A stretch of DNA of 53,540 nucleotides from Bacteroidales bacterium (GTDB lineage: Bacteria; Bacteroidota; Bacteroidia; Bacteroidales; P3). The notes under the pieces were generated by a model. It had not been told where the DNA came from and searched no databases. It worked only from the letters and a program-made list of their open reading frames with translations. The translations under genes were made by a program, and so were the position numbers. Location: the NCBI GenBank assembly GCA_017960605.1, contig JAGCYV010000060.1:1-53540 (forward strand), given 5' to 3'. Shown here in pieces: positions 8,473-16,915 of this stretch (the stretch's first letter is position 1; each line of letters opens with the position of its first letter).

Positions 8473-9669
8473 ATGAAAAGTATCAAAGATGTCAATTTCG
8501 CAGGCCGTAAGGTGCTGCTTCGCGTGGACTTCAACGTCCCTATGAACGACCAGAAGCAGATTACCGACGACACCCGTATGCGCGAGTCGATGCCCACCAT
8601 CGAAAAACTGCTGAAGGATGGCGCCGCCATCATCATCATGGCCCACTTCGGCCGTCCCAAGAAAGGTGGCTTTGAGCCGGAATTGACCCTCGAGCCTGTG
8701 GCCAAATACCTGGAGACCCTCGTCAACCGTCCTGTGAAGTTCACGCAGGAACTCCTCGGCAGCGGCAAACCCGAGGCAATGGCCAAAGAGCTGAAGGGTG
8801 GTGAAGTGATGCTCCTCGAGAACATCCGCTTCTATCCCGAAGAGACCAAAGGCGGCGAGGACCTCGCCCGCCAGCTGGCTGCCCTCGGCGACTGTTACAT
8901 CAACGACGCCTTCGGTGCCGCCCACCGCGAGCATTCCTCCACGGCCGTAATAGCAAAATTCTTCCCCAACGACAAATACTTCGGCTTCCTCATGGAGAAC
9001 GAGGTGCGCAATCTTGAGAAACTGATGCAGAACCCGCCGCGTCCTTTCACCGCCATCATCGGCGGCAGCAAGGTGAGCAGCAAGATTGGCATCCTCGAGA
9101 ACCTGCTAGACAAGGTCGATAACATGATAATCATCGGCGGCATGCGTTACACCTTCACCAAATCCCTCGGTGGTAAGATTGGCAACAGCATCTGCGAGGA
9201 CGACAAGCTCGACCTGGCCCGCGAACTCATGCGCCGCATGGATGAGAAGGGCGTGAAATACTATCTGCCCGTCGATAGCGTCATCGGCGACAAGTTCGGC
9301 AACGACGCCAACACTCAGATTGTCCCCTCCGGCGAGGTGCCCGACGGCTGGGAGAGCATGGACTGCGGCCCCGAAAGTTGCAAGTCCATCCACGACATCG
9401 TGATGAATAGCAAGACCATCCTCTGGAACGGTCCTGCCGGTGTATTCGAACTCGAGACCTTTGCCAAGGGCACCAAGGCCATCGCCCAGAGCGTGGCCGA
9501 GAGCTGCAAGCAGGGCTGCTTCGCCGCCGTGGGCGGTGGCGACAGCGTGGCTGCCGTCAAGCAGATGGGTATCGCCGACCAGATGAGCTACGTCTCCACC
9601 GGTGGCGGTGCCATGCTCGAATACCTCGAAGGCAAGGTCCTCCCCGGCATCAAGGCTATCAAGGATTGA
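8473..9669 (+). CDS. pgk: Phosphoglycerate kinase
   Basis: Glycolytic enzyme that converts 1,3-bisphosphoglycerate and ADP to 3-phosphoglycerate and ATP. The length of 398 residues is normal. Diagnostic sequences include RVDFNVPMN near the N-terminus (substrate-binding Arg/Asp), MAHFGRPK, LLENIRFYPEE, AAHREHSST, the Gly-rich IIGGSKVSSK, GPAGVFE and the terminal GGGDSVAAV nucleotide-binding loop. I chose the ATG at 8473 because it gives the standard N-terminus; an upstream in-frame extension overlaps atpB and is not coding. The stop overlaps the start of the ygiQ gene by one base. Confidence 0.97.
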   Translation: MKSIKDVNFAGRKVLLRVDFNVPMNDQKQITDDTRMRESMPTIEKLLKDGAAIIIMAHFGRPKKGGFEPELTLEPVAKYLETLVNRPVKFTQELLGSGKPEAMAKELKGGEVMLLENIRFYPEETKGGEDLARQLAALGDCYINDAFGAAHREHSSTAVIAKFFPNDKYFGFLMENEVRNLEKLMQNPPRPFTAIIGGSKVSSKIGILENLLDKVDNMIIIGGMRYTFTKSLGGKIGNSICEDDKLDLARELMRRMDEKGVKYYLPVDSVIGDKFGNDANTQIVPSGEVPDGWESMDCGPESCKSIHDIVMNSKTILWNGPAGVFELETFAKGTKAIAQSVAESCKQGCFAAVGGGDSVAAVKQMGIADQMSYVSTGGGAMLEYLEGKVLPGIKAIKD

Positions 9670-11534
9670 TGGCTCGACGACCAGACGGGAGTCAAGGCAT
9701 CAATACTATGGCGCATTTTTTGCCGATAACACTTGACGAGGTGAAACGCCTCGGCTGGGACATGGTCGATATAGTGCTCGTCACGGGCGATGCCTATATC
9801 GACCATCCCTCTTTTGGTACCGCCGTCATCGGACGCACACTGGAGGCGGCGGGCTATCGTGTGGCCGTCATTCCGCAGCCCAACTGGAGGGATGACCTAC
9901 GCGACTTCCGCAAGTTCGGCCGTCCGCGCCTTTTCTTCGGTGTCACCAGCGGTGCCATGGATTCCATGGTGAACCACTATACCGCCGCGCGTCGCCTGCG
10001 TCACGACGATGCCTACACCCCCGGCGGACAGGCAGGATTCAGGCCCGACCGCGCCACCTACGTCTATTCCCGCATCCTCAAGCAACTGTATCCCGATGTG
10101 CCGGTCGTCATCGCCGGCATCGAGGCTTCCATGCGCCGTCTGGCCCACTACGATTACTGGGACGACAAACTGTTTCCCAGCATCCTGATGGACACTCCCG
10201 CTGACCTGCTCAACTACGGCATGGGCGAGCGTACCACCCTCAAAATTGCCCGTCTTCTCGACGAGGGCAAAGGCATCGAGGCCTGCTGCAGCCTTCCCCA
10301 GGTGGCCTATAGAATTGAAAATTCAAAATTGAAAATTGAAAATTCAATAGAACTGCATAGCTTCGAGGAGTGCATCAAAAGCAAACGTGCCGAGGCCGAG
10401 AACTACCACATCATCGACAGGGAGAGCAACAAGATAGAGGCCGCTACGCTGGTGCAGCGCCACGGCGACCGCTATGTGGTGGTCAATCCACCCGAGCCGC
10501 CCATGACGACCGACGAGATAGACGCCAGCTTCGACCTGCCCTATACCCGTCTGCCGCACCCGAAATATAAGAAACGCGGTTCCATTCCCGCCTTCGAGAT
10601 GATACGCTGGAGTGTGAACACCCACCGCGGCTGCTTCGGCGGTTGCTCCTTCTGCACCATCAGTGCCCACCAGGGCAAGCAGATAGCAAGCCGCAGCGAA
10701 ACGTCAATACTGTGTGAAGTCGATGCAATCACTGCCGACCCCGACTTCCACGGCGTCCTCACCGACCTCGGCGGCCCGTCGGCCAACATGTGGCGCATGA
10801 AGGGACGAAACCCCGAGCTCTGTCGCAAATGCAGCCGCTACAGCTGCTCGATGCCCACCATGTGCAAGAACCTCGACAGCGACCATCGGCCCATGATAGG
10901 ACTACTGCGCAAGGTGAACGCTAACCCCAAAGTAAAGCATCTCTATGTCGGCAGCGGCATCCGCTGCGACCTTTTCACCGAGGACAACGGCGGCTGGCAA
11001 TACTTCCGCCAGGTGGTTGTTGGTCACACTTCCGGCCGACTGAAGGTGGCACCGGAACACACCTCCGACCATGTACTGGCGTTGATGCGCAAACCCTCGT
11101 TCAGCCTTTTCAAGGAGACCAAACGCCGCTTCGACGAGATATGCAAGCAGGCGGGGCTCCGTTACCAGCTTATCCCTTACTTCATCAGTTCGCATCCCGG
11201 CTGCCGTCTGCAGGATATGGCCGACTTGGCCGTGCAGATGAAGCAGATGGGCTACCGACTGGAACAGATTCAGGACTTCACGCCTACGCCCATGACACTC
11301 AGCACTGAGATGTACTATACCGGCATCGACCCCGCCACCATGCAGCCCGTCTATGTCGCTACCACCCCCGCCGACAAGGCCGACCAGCGTCGTCTTTTCT
11401 TTTTCTACAAGTCCGAGGCCAAAGGTGAAATTATTCATTCCCTGCGTCGTTCCGGCAATGAAAAGTATGTCGAAAAGTTGTTTGAGGGTAGTGGTAATGG
11501 TGTTGGAAAACAGTATTTTAAAAGAAAATATTGA
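9669..11534 (+). CDS. ygiQ: YgiQ-family radical SAM protein
   Basis: A 621-residue radical SAM enzyme of the YgiQ family; the reaction is not established. The [4Fe-4S] cluster ligands are in CFGGCSFC (Cys322, Cys326, Cys329). The N-terminal LVTGDAYIDHPSFG block, GIEASMRRLAHYDYW and the C-terminal DFTPTPMTLSTEMYYTG block are family hallmarks. I start it at the ATG at 9669, which overlaps the pgk stop; MAHFLPI at 9708 is a possible later start. Residues about 215 to 228 (RIENSKLKIENSIE) are encoded by an AATTGAAAATT repeat inserted in frame, in the poorly conserved segment between the N-terminal and radical SAM domains. It is the last gene of the atpB-pgk-ygiQ run. Confidence 0.93.
   Translation: MARRPDGSQGINTMAHFLPITLDEVKRLGWDMVDIVLVTGDAYIDHPSFGTAVIGRTLEAAGYRVAVIPQPNWRDDLRDFRKFGRPRLFFGVTSGAMDSMVNHYTAARRLRHDDAYTPGGQAGFRPDRATYVYSRILKQLYPDVPVVIAGIEASMRRLAHYDYWDDKLFPSILMDTPADLLNYGMGERTTLKIARLLDEGKGIEACCSLPQVAYRIENSKLKIENSIELHSFEECIKSKRAEAENYHIIDRESNKIEAATLVQRHGDRYVVVNPPEPPMTTDEIDASFDLPYTRLPHPKYKKRGSIPAFEMIRWSVNTHRGCFGGCSFCTISAHQGKQIASRSETSILCEVDAITADPDFHGVLTDLGGPSANMWRMKGRNPELCRKCSRYSCSMPTMCKNLDSDHRPMIGLLRKVNANPKVKHLYVGSGIRCDLFTEDNGGWQYFRQVVVGHTSGRLKVAPEHTSDHVLALMRKPSFSLFKETKRRFDEICKQAGLRYQLIPYFISSHPGCRLQDMADLAVQMKQMGYRLEQIQDFTPTPMTLSTEMYYTGIDPATMQPVYVATTPADKADQRRLFFFYKSEAKGEIIHSLRRSGNEKYVEKLFEGSGNGVGKQYFKRKY
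10311..10350 (+). repeat. In-frame AATTGAAAATT repeat inside ygiQ
   Basis: Forty nt made of tandem variants of GAAAATTCAAAATT and GAAAATTGAAAATT. It is much more AT-rich than the flanking gene, which is GC-rich, and has the look of a non-coding spacer repeat, yet the frame remains open through it. Confidence 0.7.
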
Positions 11535-11541
11535 AAAATAT

Positions 11542-11572
11542 TTTGCCAGTTCCAAAAATGTTCGTACTTTTG
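11542..11572 (+). promoter_or_regulatory. Promoter of tRNA-Glu
   Basis: -33 TTTG at 11542-11545, a 19-nt spacer and -7 TACTTTTG at 11565-11572 fit the Bacteroidota consensus. The expected start near 11579 would give a precursor with about 40 nt before the mature tRNA. Confidence 0.7.
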
Positions 11573-11617
11573 CACCCACTTTCGGCAAGAGAAAATGCCC
11601 CAAGTGACACACCAACT

Positions 11618-11691
11618 GCCGCATTCGTCTAGTGGTCCAGGACATCTGCCTCTCACGCAGAAGATCATCAGTTCGACTCTGATATGCGGTA
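11618..11691 (+). tRNA. tRNA-Glu (anticodon CTC)
   Basis: Folds as a standard cloverleaf: acceptor GCCGCAT pairs with ATGCGGT (first pair G-U), D arm GTCTAGTGGTCCAGGAC, anticodon stem TCTGC/GCAGA around loop CTCTCAC with anticodon CTC, five-base variable region, T stem ATCAG/CTGAT around TTCGACT, and discriminator A at 11691. CCA is not encoded. The D arm and anticodon-loop context match bacterial tRNA-Glu. Confidence 0.92.
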
Positions 11692-11720
11692 CAAAGCCTC
11701 CCAAAGCAGGGAGGCTTTGT
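11691..11720. terminator. Hairpin between tRNA-Glu and the convergent DUF6266 gene
   Basis: A perfect 12-bp inverted repeat, ACAAAGCCTCCC and GGGAGGCTTTGT, with a 6-nt loop. It begins at the tRNA discriminator base and ends 3 nt before the stop codon of the convergent minus-strand gene. No long T run follows on either strand, so it may serve as a bidirectional transcript end or processing barrier rather than a textbook terminator. Confidence 0.7.
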
Positions 11721-11723
11721 AGT

Positions 11724-12350
11724 TTATGCCTCTGGAGCAGGCATACTCAGGAAACCTACCCAGGTGCTCGGTGACACGCGTCCGTCCGGATGGCCGCTGA
11801 AAGCGTAGAGATGCACCGCTTGTCCGGCAAAGTCGTGAGGCAGTTCCACTACCGCCACGCCGCTGCTCAAGGGTTGAGGTCCCGACAAATGGCTTTCTTC
11901 CATGGCCGGCGCATAGGCCTGCAGGAACACGATGCTGCCGTGTGCCGATGGTGCCGAAGTTGTCACCGTCACCTCCACCCGCAGCGGCGCTGTCAGCACG
12001 GGCTGGCCGTAGGAGGCTGCCGCCAGCGGGCCGCATGCCACTTGCAACGCGCCGTAATCCACTCCATCGGAGCATGCCGCCTCGCGGTTGAGGCTGAGGA
12101 AGAGGTGATAGGCGGTTGTGTCGCGCAGGTGGGCTTCCAAGGCCAGGCCTGTACGCAACTCGTACTTCATGCGGGCCGCCATATGCGACAACGTGCCAAA
12201 GGCCGACCGCCCCTGTTGCTGAGCCGTCGTCCGTGGATTGTGCACTTTCCCGAGGGCGCGGACGCGCTGTTTCCCGTTCGTTACATAATAGACCCGTCCG
12301 CCGACCGTGCCGTGGAGGAGCCCCAAAGTTCCGTTGTTGAATATTGCCAT
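11724..12350 (-). CDS. DUF6266 family protein
   Basis: A 208-residue protein of unknown function. I start at the ATG at 12350 because MAIFNNGTLGLLHGTVGGRV with the following VYYVTNGKQRVRALGK is the typical beginning of DUF6266 proteins; an upstream frame extension to 12434 has no family resemblance. No signal peptide or membrane helix is visible. The C-terminal half (VEVTVTTSAPSAHGSIVF onward) looks like a beta-sandwich. DUF6266 genes are common and often multicopy in Bacteroidota. It stands alone, convergent with the tRNA gene, and a weak promoter-like TATATTG lies upstream around 12382-12388. Confidence 0.75.
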   Translation of the reverse strand: MAIFNNGTLGLLHGTVGGRVYYVTNGKQRVRALGKVHNPRTTAQQQGRSAFGTLSHMAARMKYELRTGLALEAHLRDTTAYHLFLSLNREAACSDGVDYGALQVACGPLAAASYGQPVLTAPLRVEVTVTTSAPSAHGSIVFLQAYAPAMEESHLSGPQPLSSGVAVVELPHDFAGQAVHLYAFSGHPDGRVSPSTWVGFLSMPAPEA

Positions 12351-12421
12351 GGTTTGAATGTTTTGTTGGTTTGTCGATATACAATATAAGGCCGTTTTGC
12401 CCCAATGCCCCAAATCGTTCC

Positions 12422-12461
12422 CTAAAGTAAGCATTTGTCATCTAAAGTAAGCATTTGTCAC
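12422..12461. repeat. 20-nt tandem duplication
   Basis: Two adjacent copies of CTAAAGTAAGCATTTGTCA(T/C), 12422-12441 and 12442-12461, identical in 19 of 20 bases. They lie about 70 nt upstream of the DUF6266 start, so they could influence that promoter; function unknown. Confidence 0.85.
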
Positions 12462-12526
12462 CATTCGCTCCCTCCCTTTCTCCTCCGTTTCTCTTCCATT
12501 TCCGCACCGTTGTCCCTCCGTTCGCC

Positions 12527-12581
12527 GACGGAGTTGTGACGGAGGTGAGACGGAGGTGAAACGGAGGTGAGACGGAGTTGA
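12527..12581. repeat. 11-nt-period tandem array, unit GACGGAGGTGA
   Basis: Five consecutive 11-nt units: GACGGAGTTGT, GACGGAGGTGA, GACGGAGGTGA, AACGGAGGTGA and GACGGAGTTGA. The period is close to one turn of DNA. Two other arrays with the same period but unrelated units occur at 37501 and 50631. Confidence 0.9.
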
Positions 12582-12759
12582 TGGCGAGGCAATGGGGATC
12601 GAGGGAATGGAGAATTGACCTTCAAATAGGCTGGGCTTTTCCCCGGGAAGGCAGGAATGGCCGCCAAATGTCCGAGCGTTTTTCAATGGTAAATGGGTGA
12701 TAATTTGCGCTGTGCGCATTTAATTATTACGGGTGGGTGTGTATGTCGGGAAAAAAGTG

Positions 12760-12784
12760 TAAATTTGCACCCTGAAACAGGGTG
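12760..12784 (+). promoter_or_regulatory. truA -7 element and leader hairpin
   Basis: TAAATTTG at 12760-12767 is a good -7 element; a -33 TTTG at the right distance is not evident. Directly after it lies a perfect 7-bp hairpin, CACCCTG AAA CAGGGTG (12768-12784), at or near the expected transcript start, 20 nt before the truA ATG. The hairpin could protect or regulate the 5' end. Confidence 0.5.
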
Positions 12785-12804
12785 GCCGGAATGACGGTTT
12801 GACT

Positions 12805-13557
12805 ATGGGACGCTATTTTATACACTTGGCTTATAACGGTGCTAATTTCAACGGCTGGCAGACGCAGCCGGGACTGCCGACGGTGCAGTTGACGCTGGAG
12901 TCGGCGCTATCGACACTGCTGCGGCAGAAGATTGCCGTGGTGGGTTGCGGCCGCACGGATACGGGTGTGCACGCCAGCGACTTCTACGCCCACTTCGATG
13001 CCGAAGGTGATGTCGATTGCGGCCAGCTGGTGTTCAAGCTCAACAACCTGCTGCCGCCGGATATAGCCATCTTCGACATCTTCCCGGTGGCCGACAATGC
13101 CCATGCGCGCTTCGACGCCATCGCGCGCACCTACCAGTATCACGTCAGCGATCGCCGTCTGCCGTTCCGCCAGGGGCAGTACTGCCGCATATACTTCCGT
13201 CCCGACATCGACAAGATGAACGAGGCGGCGCGGGTGCTGATGGAGTACGAGGACTTCACCTCCTTCGCCAAGCTGCATACGCAGGTGAAGACCAACATCT
13301 GCCACCTGACCCATGCTGAATGGACCGAAGAGGAGGGCGGCTGGGTCTTCACCATACGCAGCAACCGATTCCTGCGCAATATGGTACGCTCGGTGACGGG
13401 CACACTGCTCGACGTGGGGCGCGGCAAACTCTCCATCGACGGCATGCGCGAGATCATAGAGAAGAAAGATCGCTGTGCGGCAGGTGTCAGCATGCCGGCA
13501 TGCGGGCTGTTCCTCACCAAAGTGGAATACCCGGGGGAAATGAAAAATGAAAGTTGA
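12805..13557 (+). CDS. truA: tRNA pseudouridine(38-40) synthase
   Basis: Converts uridines 38 to 40 in the anticodon arm of tRNAs to pseudouridine. 250 residues. The catalytic aspartate is Asp52 in GCGRTDTGVHA; the N-terminal YNGANFNGWQ and the C-terminal RFLRNMVRSVTGTLLDVGRG blocks are diagnostic. I use the ATG at 12805 rather than the TTG at 12799. The last residues (EMKNES) come from a GAAATGAAAAATGAAAG repeat-like tract that also forms the 5-nt gap to prmA, so the C-terminal end of the gene lies in spacer-type repeat DNA. First gene of truA-prmA-topB. Confidence 0.96.
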   Translation: MGRYFIHLAYNGANFNGWQTQPGLPTVQLTLESALSTLLRQKIAVVGCGRTDTGVHASDFYAHFDAEGDVDCGQLVFKLNNLLPPDIAIFDIFPVADNAHARFDAIARTYQYHVSDRRLPFRQGQYCRIYFRPDIDKMNEAARVLMEYEDFTSFAKLHTQVKTNICHLTHAEWTEEEGGWVFTIRSNRFLRNMVRSVTGTLLDVGRGKLSIDGMREIIEKKDRCAAGVSMPACGLFLTKVEYPGEMKNES

Positions 13558-13562
13558 AAAAT

Positions 13563-14393
13563 ATGAAGTATATCGAGGTTAGTTTTACTATGGACGATAC
13601 CAGCCTCTGGCGCGACATGCTGGTGGATACCCTCGGCAACGAAGGGCCGTATGAGAGTTTCGTGGAGACGAAAGACGGCTTGCAGGCCTATGTGCAGGAG
13701 CCGAAATACGACCCGCTGTGGCTGGCCGCCACGGTGCAGGCTTTCCCTGTGCCGCTGCGGTACAAGGTCGCAGAGATGGAGGACAAAGACTGGAATGAGG
13801 AGTGGGAGAGAGGCCACCAGGCTGTGCTTGTGGAGTATGACGGCGGCACCGTCTGGGTGCGTGCGCCGTTCCATCCCCATCGCAACGACGTCAGCTATGA
13901 GCTCATCATAGAGCCCAAGATGAGCTTCGGCACCGCTCATCACCCCACCACATACATGATGCTCAGCTATGTGGCTGAATTGGATGTGATAGGGAAGCGT
14001 GTGCTTGACATGGGCTGCGGTACCGCTGTGCTGGGCATCTTGGCCAAGATGCGCGGCGCTGCCTATGTGGAAGGTGTAGATATCGACGAGTGGGCCTTCA
14101 ACAACGCTCGTGAGAATGCAGCTTCGAACGGAGTGGAACTCACCCTCAAGTTGGGCAATGCTACCACGCTACAGGGCAATTTCGATGTCATCATCGCCAA
14201 CATCAACCGCAACATCCTACTGAACGACATGGAACGCTATGCCGCAGTGCTCAACCCGGGCGGCACGCTGTTGCTCAGCGGTTTCTATGAGGCCGACGAG
14301 GGTGCCCTTGTGGCCAAGGCCAAAGGAATCGGCATGAGTCTGGCAAGCAAGAAGATTCGGGATGGTTGGGCCGCTTTGCAGTTAAGAAGATGA
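13563..14393 (+). CDS. prmA: Ribosomal protein L11 methyltransferase
   Basis: SAM-dependent enzyme that methylates lysines and the N-terminus of ribosomal protein L11. 276 residues. The SAM-binding motif I is VLDMGCGTAVLGILA, followed by the acidic motif II end VDIDEWA and the catalytic-loop motif IIANINRNILL; the preceding FGTAHHPTT segment is typical of PrmA. The N-terminal L11-recognition domain is present but short, as in other Bacteroidales. Start chosen at the ATG at 13563, not the TTG at 13554. The stop TGA overlaps the topB start as ATGA. Confidence 0.93.
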   Translation: MKYIEVSFTMDDTSLWRDMLVDTLGNEGPYESFVETKDGLQAYVQEPKYDPLWLAATVQAFPVPLRYKVAEMEDKDWNEEWERGHQAVLVEYDGGTVWVRAPFHPHRNDVSYELIIEPKMSFGTAHHPTTYMMLSYVAELDVIGKRVLDMGCGTAVLGILAKMRGAAYVEGVDIDEWAFNNARENAASNGVELTLKLGNATTLQGNFDVIIANINRNILLNDMERYAAVLNPGGTLLLSGFYEADEGALVAKAKGIGMSLASKKIRDGWAALQLRR

Positions 14394-16192
14394 TAGTTTG
14401 TATTGCTGAGAAGCCGAGTGTGGCGAGGGAGATCGCCAAGGTGTTGGGTGCCAATGCCTCGCATGACGGTTACCTGGAGGGCAACGGCTATCAGGTCACC
14501 TGGACCTACGGACACCTCTGCACCCTCAAGGAACCGCAGGACTACACCGACTACTGGAAAAGGTGGGATTTGTATGCGCTGCCGATGATACCGCCTCGGT
14601 TCGGCATCAAACTGATTGAGAACGACGGCTACAAGAAACAGTTCGCCGTCATCGAACGCCTGATGCAGGCCGCCGAGGGCATCGTGAACTGTGGCGATGC
14701 CGGGCAGGAGGGTGAACTCATCCAGCGGTGGGTGATGCAGAAGGCCAAGGCTACCTGTCCAGTGCAACGCCTGTGGGTGAGCAGCCTCACCGAAGAAGCT
14801 ATCCGCGAGGCCTTCGCCAACCTCAAGCCGCAGGAGGAGTACCAGAGTCTGTATGAGGCGGGTCTCTGCCGTGCCATCGGCGACTGGCTTCTCGGCATGA
14901 ACGCCACCCGTCTCTACACTCTCCGGTTCCGTCAGGATCCCAAGCAGGTGCTCAGTATCGGACGTGTGCAGACCCCCACGCTGGCCATGATTGTGAAGCG
15001 CCACTTCGAAATCAAGAACTTCAAGCCGCAGAAATACTGGATTCTCAGCACCGTATATCGCAACGTTGTATTTAACTCCACCAAAGGCAAGATTGCCAAA
15101 CCCGAAGAGGGCGAGAAGGCGATGGCCGCCATCAAGGGCAAGGATTTTACCGTCACCGATATACAGCAGAAAGCCGGCACCGAGGCACCTCCTCGGCTGT
15201 TCGACCTCACCTCTCTCCAGGTGGAGTGCAACAAGAAGTTCTCTTTCTCGGCCGACGACACATTGAAACATATCCAGAGCCTCTACGAGAAGAAACTCAC
15301 CACTTATCCCCGTGTGGATACCACCTACCTCAGCGACGATGTCTATGCCAAATGCCCGCAGATTCTTCAGGGCATCGTCCCCTATGCTCCGTTGGTGCAG
15401 CCGCTAATGGGCAAGAAACTGAAAAAGAGCAAGAAGGTGTTCGATAGTTCGAAGGTGACCGACCACCACGCCATTATTCCCACGGGCATGAACCCGCAGA
15501 ATGTCAGTCTCACGCTTGATGAGAAGCGGGTCTATGATCAAGTGGTGCGACACTTTATCGCGGTCTTTTACCCCGACTGCAAGTTCAGTACCACCACGGT
15601 GCTCGGTGAGGTGGAGGATGTGGAATTCAAAGCCACCGGCAAGCAGATACTCGACGAAGGCTGGCGTGTGGTCTTCGGTGGACGCGACACCACCTCCGAC
15701 GACGAAGCGAAGAAAGACGACGAGGAACAGGTGCTTCCCAAGTTCGACAAGGGAGAGCATGGTTCCCATGAACCTTCCCTCACCGAGAAACAGACCACGC
15801 CCCCCAAACCCTACACCGAGGCTACGCTCCTCCGTGCCATGGAAACGGCAGGCAAGACTGTCGAAAATGAAGAGTTGCGTGATGCCTTAAAGGCCAACGG
15901 CATAGGTCGCCCCTCTACCCGTGCCGCCATCATCGAGACCCTCTTCAAACGACAGTACATCAGCAAGGTGCGCAAAAGCCTTGAACCCACCCCCACAGGC
16001 ATCGCCCTCATCGGTGTCATTCAGGAGGAACTGCTCAAAAGTGCCGAGCTTACAGGTCAGTGGGAGAAGAAGTTGCGCGACATAGAGGCGCATAAATACG
16101 ACGCCCGCCAATTCATCGAGGAGCTCAAGCAGCAGACGTCCCAGCTGGTGCAGCAGGTGCTGGCCGACGGCAGCCGCCGGATGACCTACTGA
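14390..16192 (+). CDS. topB: DNA topoisomerase III
   Basis: Type IA topoisomerase that relaxes or decatenates DNA by single-strand passage. 600 residues. The TOPRIM domain is at the N-terminus (IVCIAEKPSVAREIAKVLG, with the acidic triad region NCGDAGQEGELIQRW). The active-site tyrosine is Tyr306 in TTYPRVDTTYLS; DHHAIIPT and the GIGRPSTRAAIIETL motif follow. No C-terminal zinc fingers are present, which separates it from TopA. The start at 14390 overlaps the prmA stop by 4 nt, indicating translational coupling. Chromosomal context argues against a plasmid or conjugative-element TopB. Confidence 0.93.
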   Translation: MIVCIAEKPSVAREIAKVLGANASHDGYLEGNGYQVTWTYGHLCTLKEPQDYTDYWKRWDLYALPMIPPRFGIKLIENDGYKKQFAVIERLMQAAEGIVNCGDAGQEGELIQRWVMQKAKATCPVQRLWVSSLTEEAIREAFANLKPQEEYQSLYEAGLCRAIGDWLLGMNATRLYTLRFRQDPKQVLSIGRVQTPTLAMIVKRHFEIKNFKPQKYWILSTVYRNVVFNSTKGKIAKPEEGEKAMAAIKGKDFTVTDIQQKAGTEAPPRLFDLTSLQVECNKKFSFSADDTLKHIQSLYEKKLTTYPRVDTTYLSDDVYAKCPQILQGIVPYAPLVQPLMGKKLKKSKKVFDSSKVTDHHAIIPTGMNPQNVSLTLDEKRVYDQVVRHFIAVFYPDCKFSTTTVLGEVEDVEFKATGKQILDEGWRVVFGGRDTTSDDEAKKDDEEQVLPKFDKGEHGSHEPSLTEKQTTPPKPYTEATLLRAMETAGKTVENEELRDALKANGIGRPSTRAAIIETLFKRQYISKVRKSLEPTPTGIALIGVIQEELLKSAELTGQWEKKLRDIEAHKYDARQFIEELKQQTSQLVQQVLADGSRRMTY

Positions 16193-16247
16193 ACTTTTTT
16201 ATTTAAGTTATATAATAAATCTCGCAATCGGTCGTTAAAGTCTTACC

Positions 16248-16898
16248 ATGATTGCCGAGAATATATTGCATATCAAAGAGCGGCTGCCCGAAGGGGTGCA
16301 GCTGGTGGCGGTGAGTAAACTGAAGCCCGTGGAGGATATCATGGAGGCTTACCGTGCCGGCCAGCGTGCCTTTGGTGAGAACTATGCCACCGAGTTGCGC
16401 GACAAGGCCGCTGTGTTGCCCAAGGACATCGAATGGCACTTCATCGGCCACCTGCAGGGCAAGCAGTTGAAATATTACATTCCTTTTGTGAGTATGATTC
16501 ACGGGGTCGATAGTGTGGAACATCTGGAAGAGGTGGAGAAGGCTGCCGCCAAAGCGGGGAGGGTGGTTGATGTGCTGCTGCAGGTGCATGTGGCCCAGGA
16601 GGAGACCAAGTTTGGATTCGTGCCGGAGGAATTGGAAAATTTTCAATTTGTGAGGATCTGCGGGGTGATGGGAATGGCTAGCAATACCTCCGACGAGGAA
16701 AGGGTACGTGCCGACTTCCGACATATCAGGAAAGTGTTCGACACCCTCAAGGCTGGCCCCTTCGCCGGCAAGCCCGAGTTCAAGGAGGTCTCTATGGGAA
16801 TGAGTCACGACTGGCCGGTGGCCGTCGAAGAGGGCTCGACCTTGGTGCGCCTCGGTACCAGCATTTTCGGGGCGAGAAACTATCCGGTGAAAAGTTGA
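16248..16898 (+). CDS. yggS: YggS-family PLP homeostasis protein
   Basis: A fold-type III pyridoxal-phosphate-binding protein (PLPBP/YggS family) known to affect vitamin B6 and amino-acid homeostasis rather than to catalyse a clear reaction. 216 residues, slightly short for the family. The PLP lysine is Lys24 in LVAVSKLKP; FGENYATEL, WHFIGHLQGKQ and SMGMSHDWPVAVEEGSTLVRLGTSIFG are diagnostic. The end of the gene and the 17-nt gap after it are repeat-like (GTGAAAAGTTGAGAATTAAG). Confidence 0.95.
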   Translation: MIAENILHIKERLPEGVQLVAVSKLKPVEDIMEAYRAGQRAFGENYATELRDKAAVLPKDIEWHFIGHLQGKQLKYYIPFVSMIHGVDSVEHLEEVEKAAAKAGRVVDVLLQVHVAQEETKFGFVPEELENFQFVRICGVMGMASNTSDEERVRADFRHIRKVFDTLKAGPFAGKPEFKEVSMGMSHDWPVAVEEGSTLVRLGTSIFGARNYPVKS

Positions 16899-16915
16899 GA
16901 ATTAAGAACTAAGAT

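Larger units (their letters stand above)
12351..12804. other. Divergent intergenic region with repeats
   Basis: A 454-nt gap between the DUF6266 gene and truA. It contains a 20-nt tandem duplication (12422-12461), an 11-nt-period tandem array (12527-12581), a short hairpin CTCCGT/ACGGAG just before the array, and the truA promoter. The open frames here have repeat-derived, Arg/Ser/Pro-rich translations and I do not consider them genes. Confidence 0.7.

Noticed and set aside
11618-12350. tRNA-Glu with adjacent DUF6266 gene as an integration site
   Set aside because: No repeat of the tRNA 3' end and no integrase nearby; the gene beside it is convergent and ends at the hairpin.
11668-12441. 257-codon minus-strand frame overlapping the DUF6266 gene
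   Set aside because: Arg/Gly-rich translation without family resemblance, passing through the hairpin and tRNA-side sequence; the alternative frame gives a clear DUF6266 protein.
12527-12581. Possible CRISPR array
   Set aside because: The units are 11 nt with no spacers between them, and no cas gene is present; the same holds for the arrays at 37501 and 50631.
12438-12719. 93-codon minus-strand frame in the divergent gap
   Set aside because: Its translation is a product of the 11-nt array (Ser/Pro/Leu/Arg repeats) with no initiation context.
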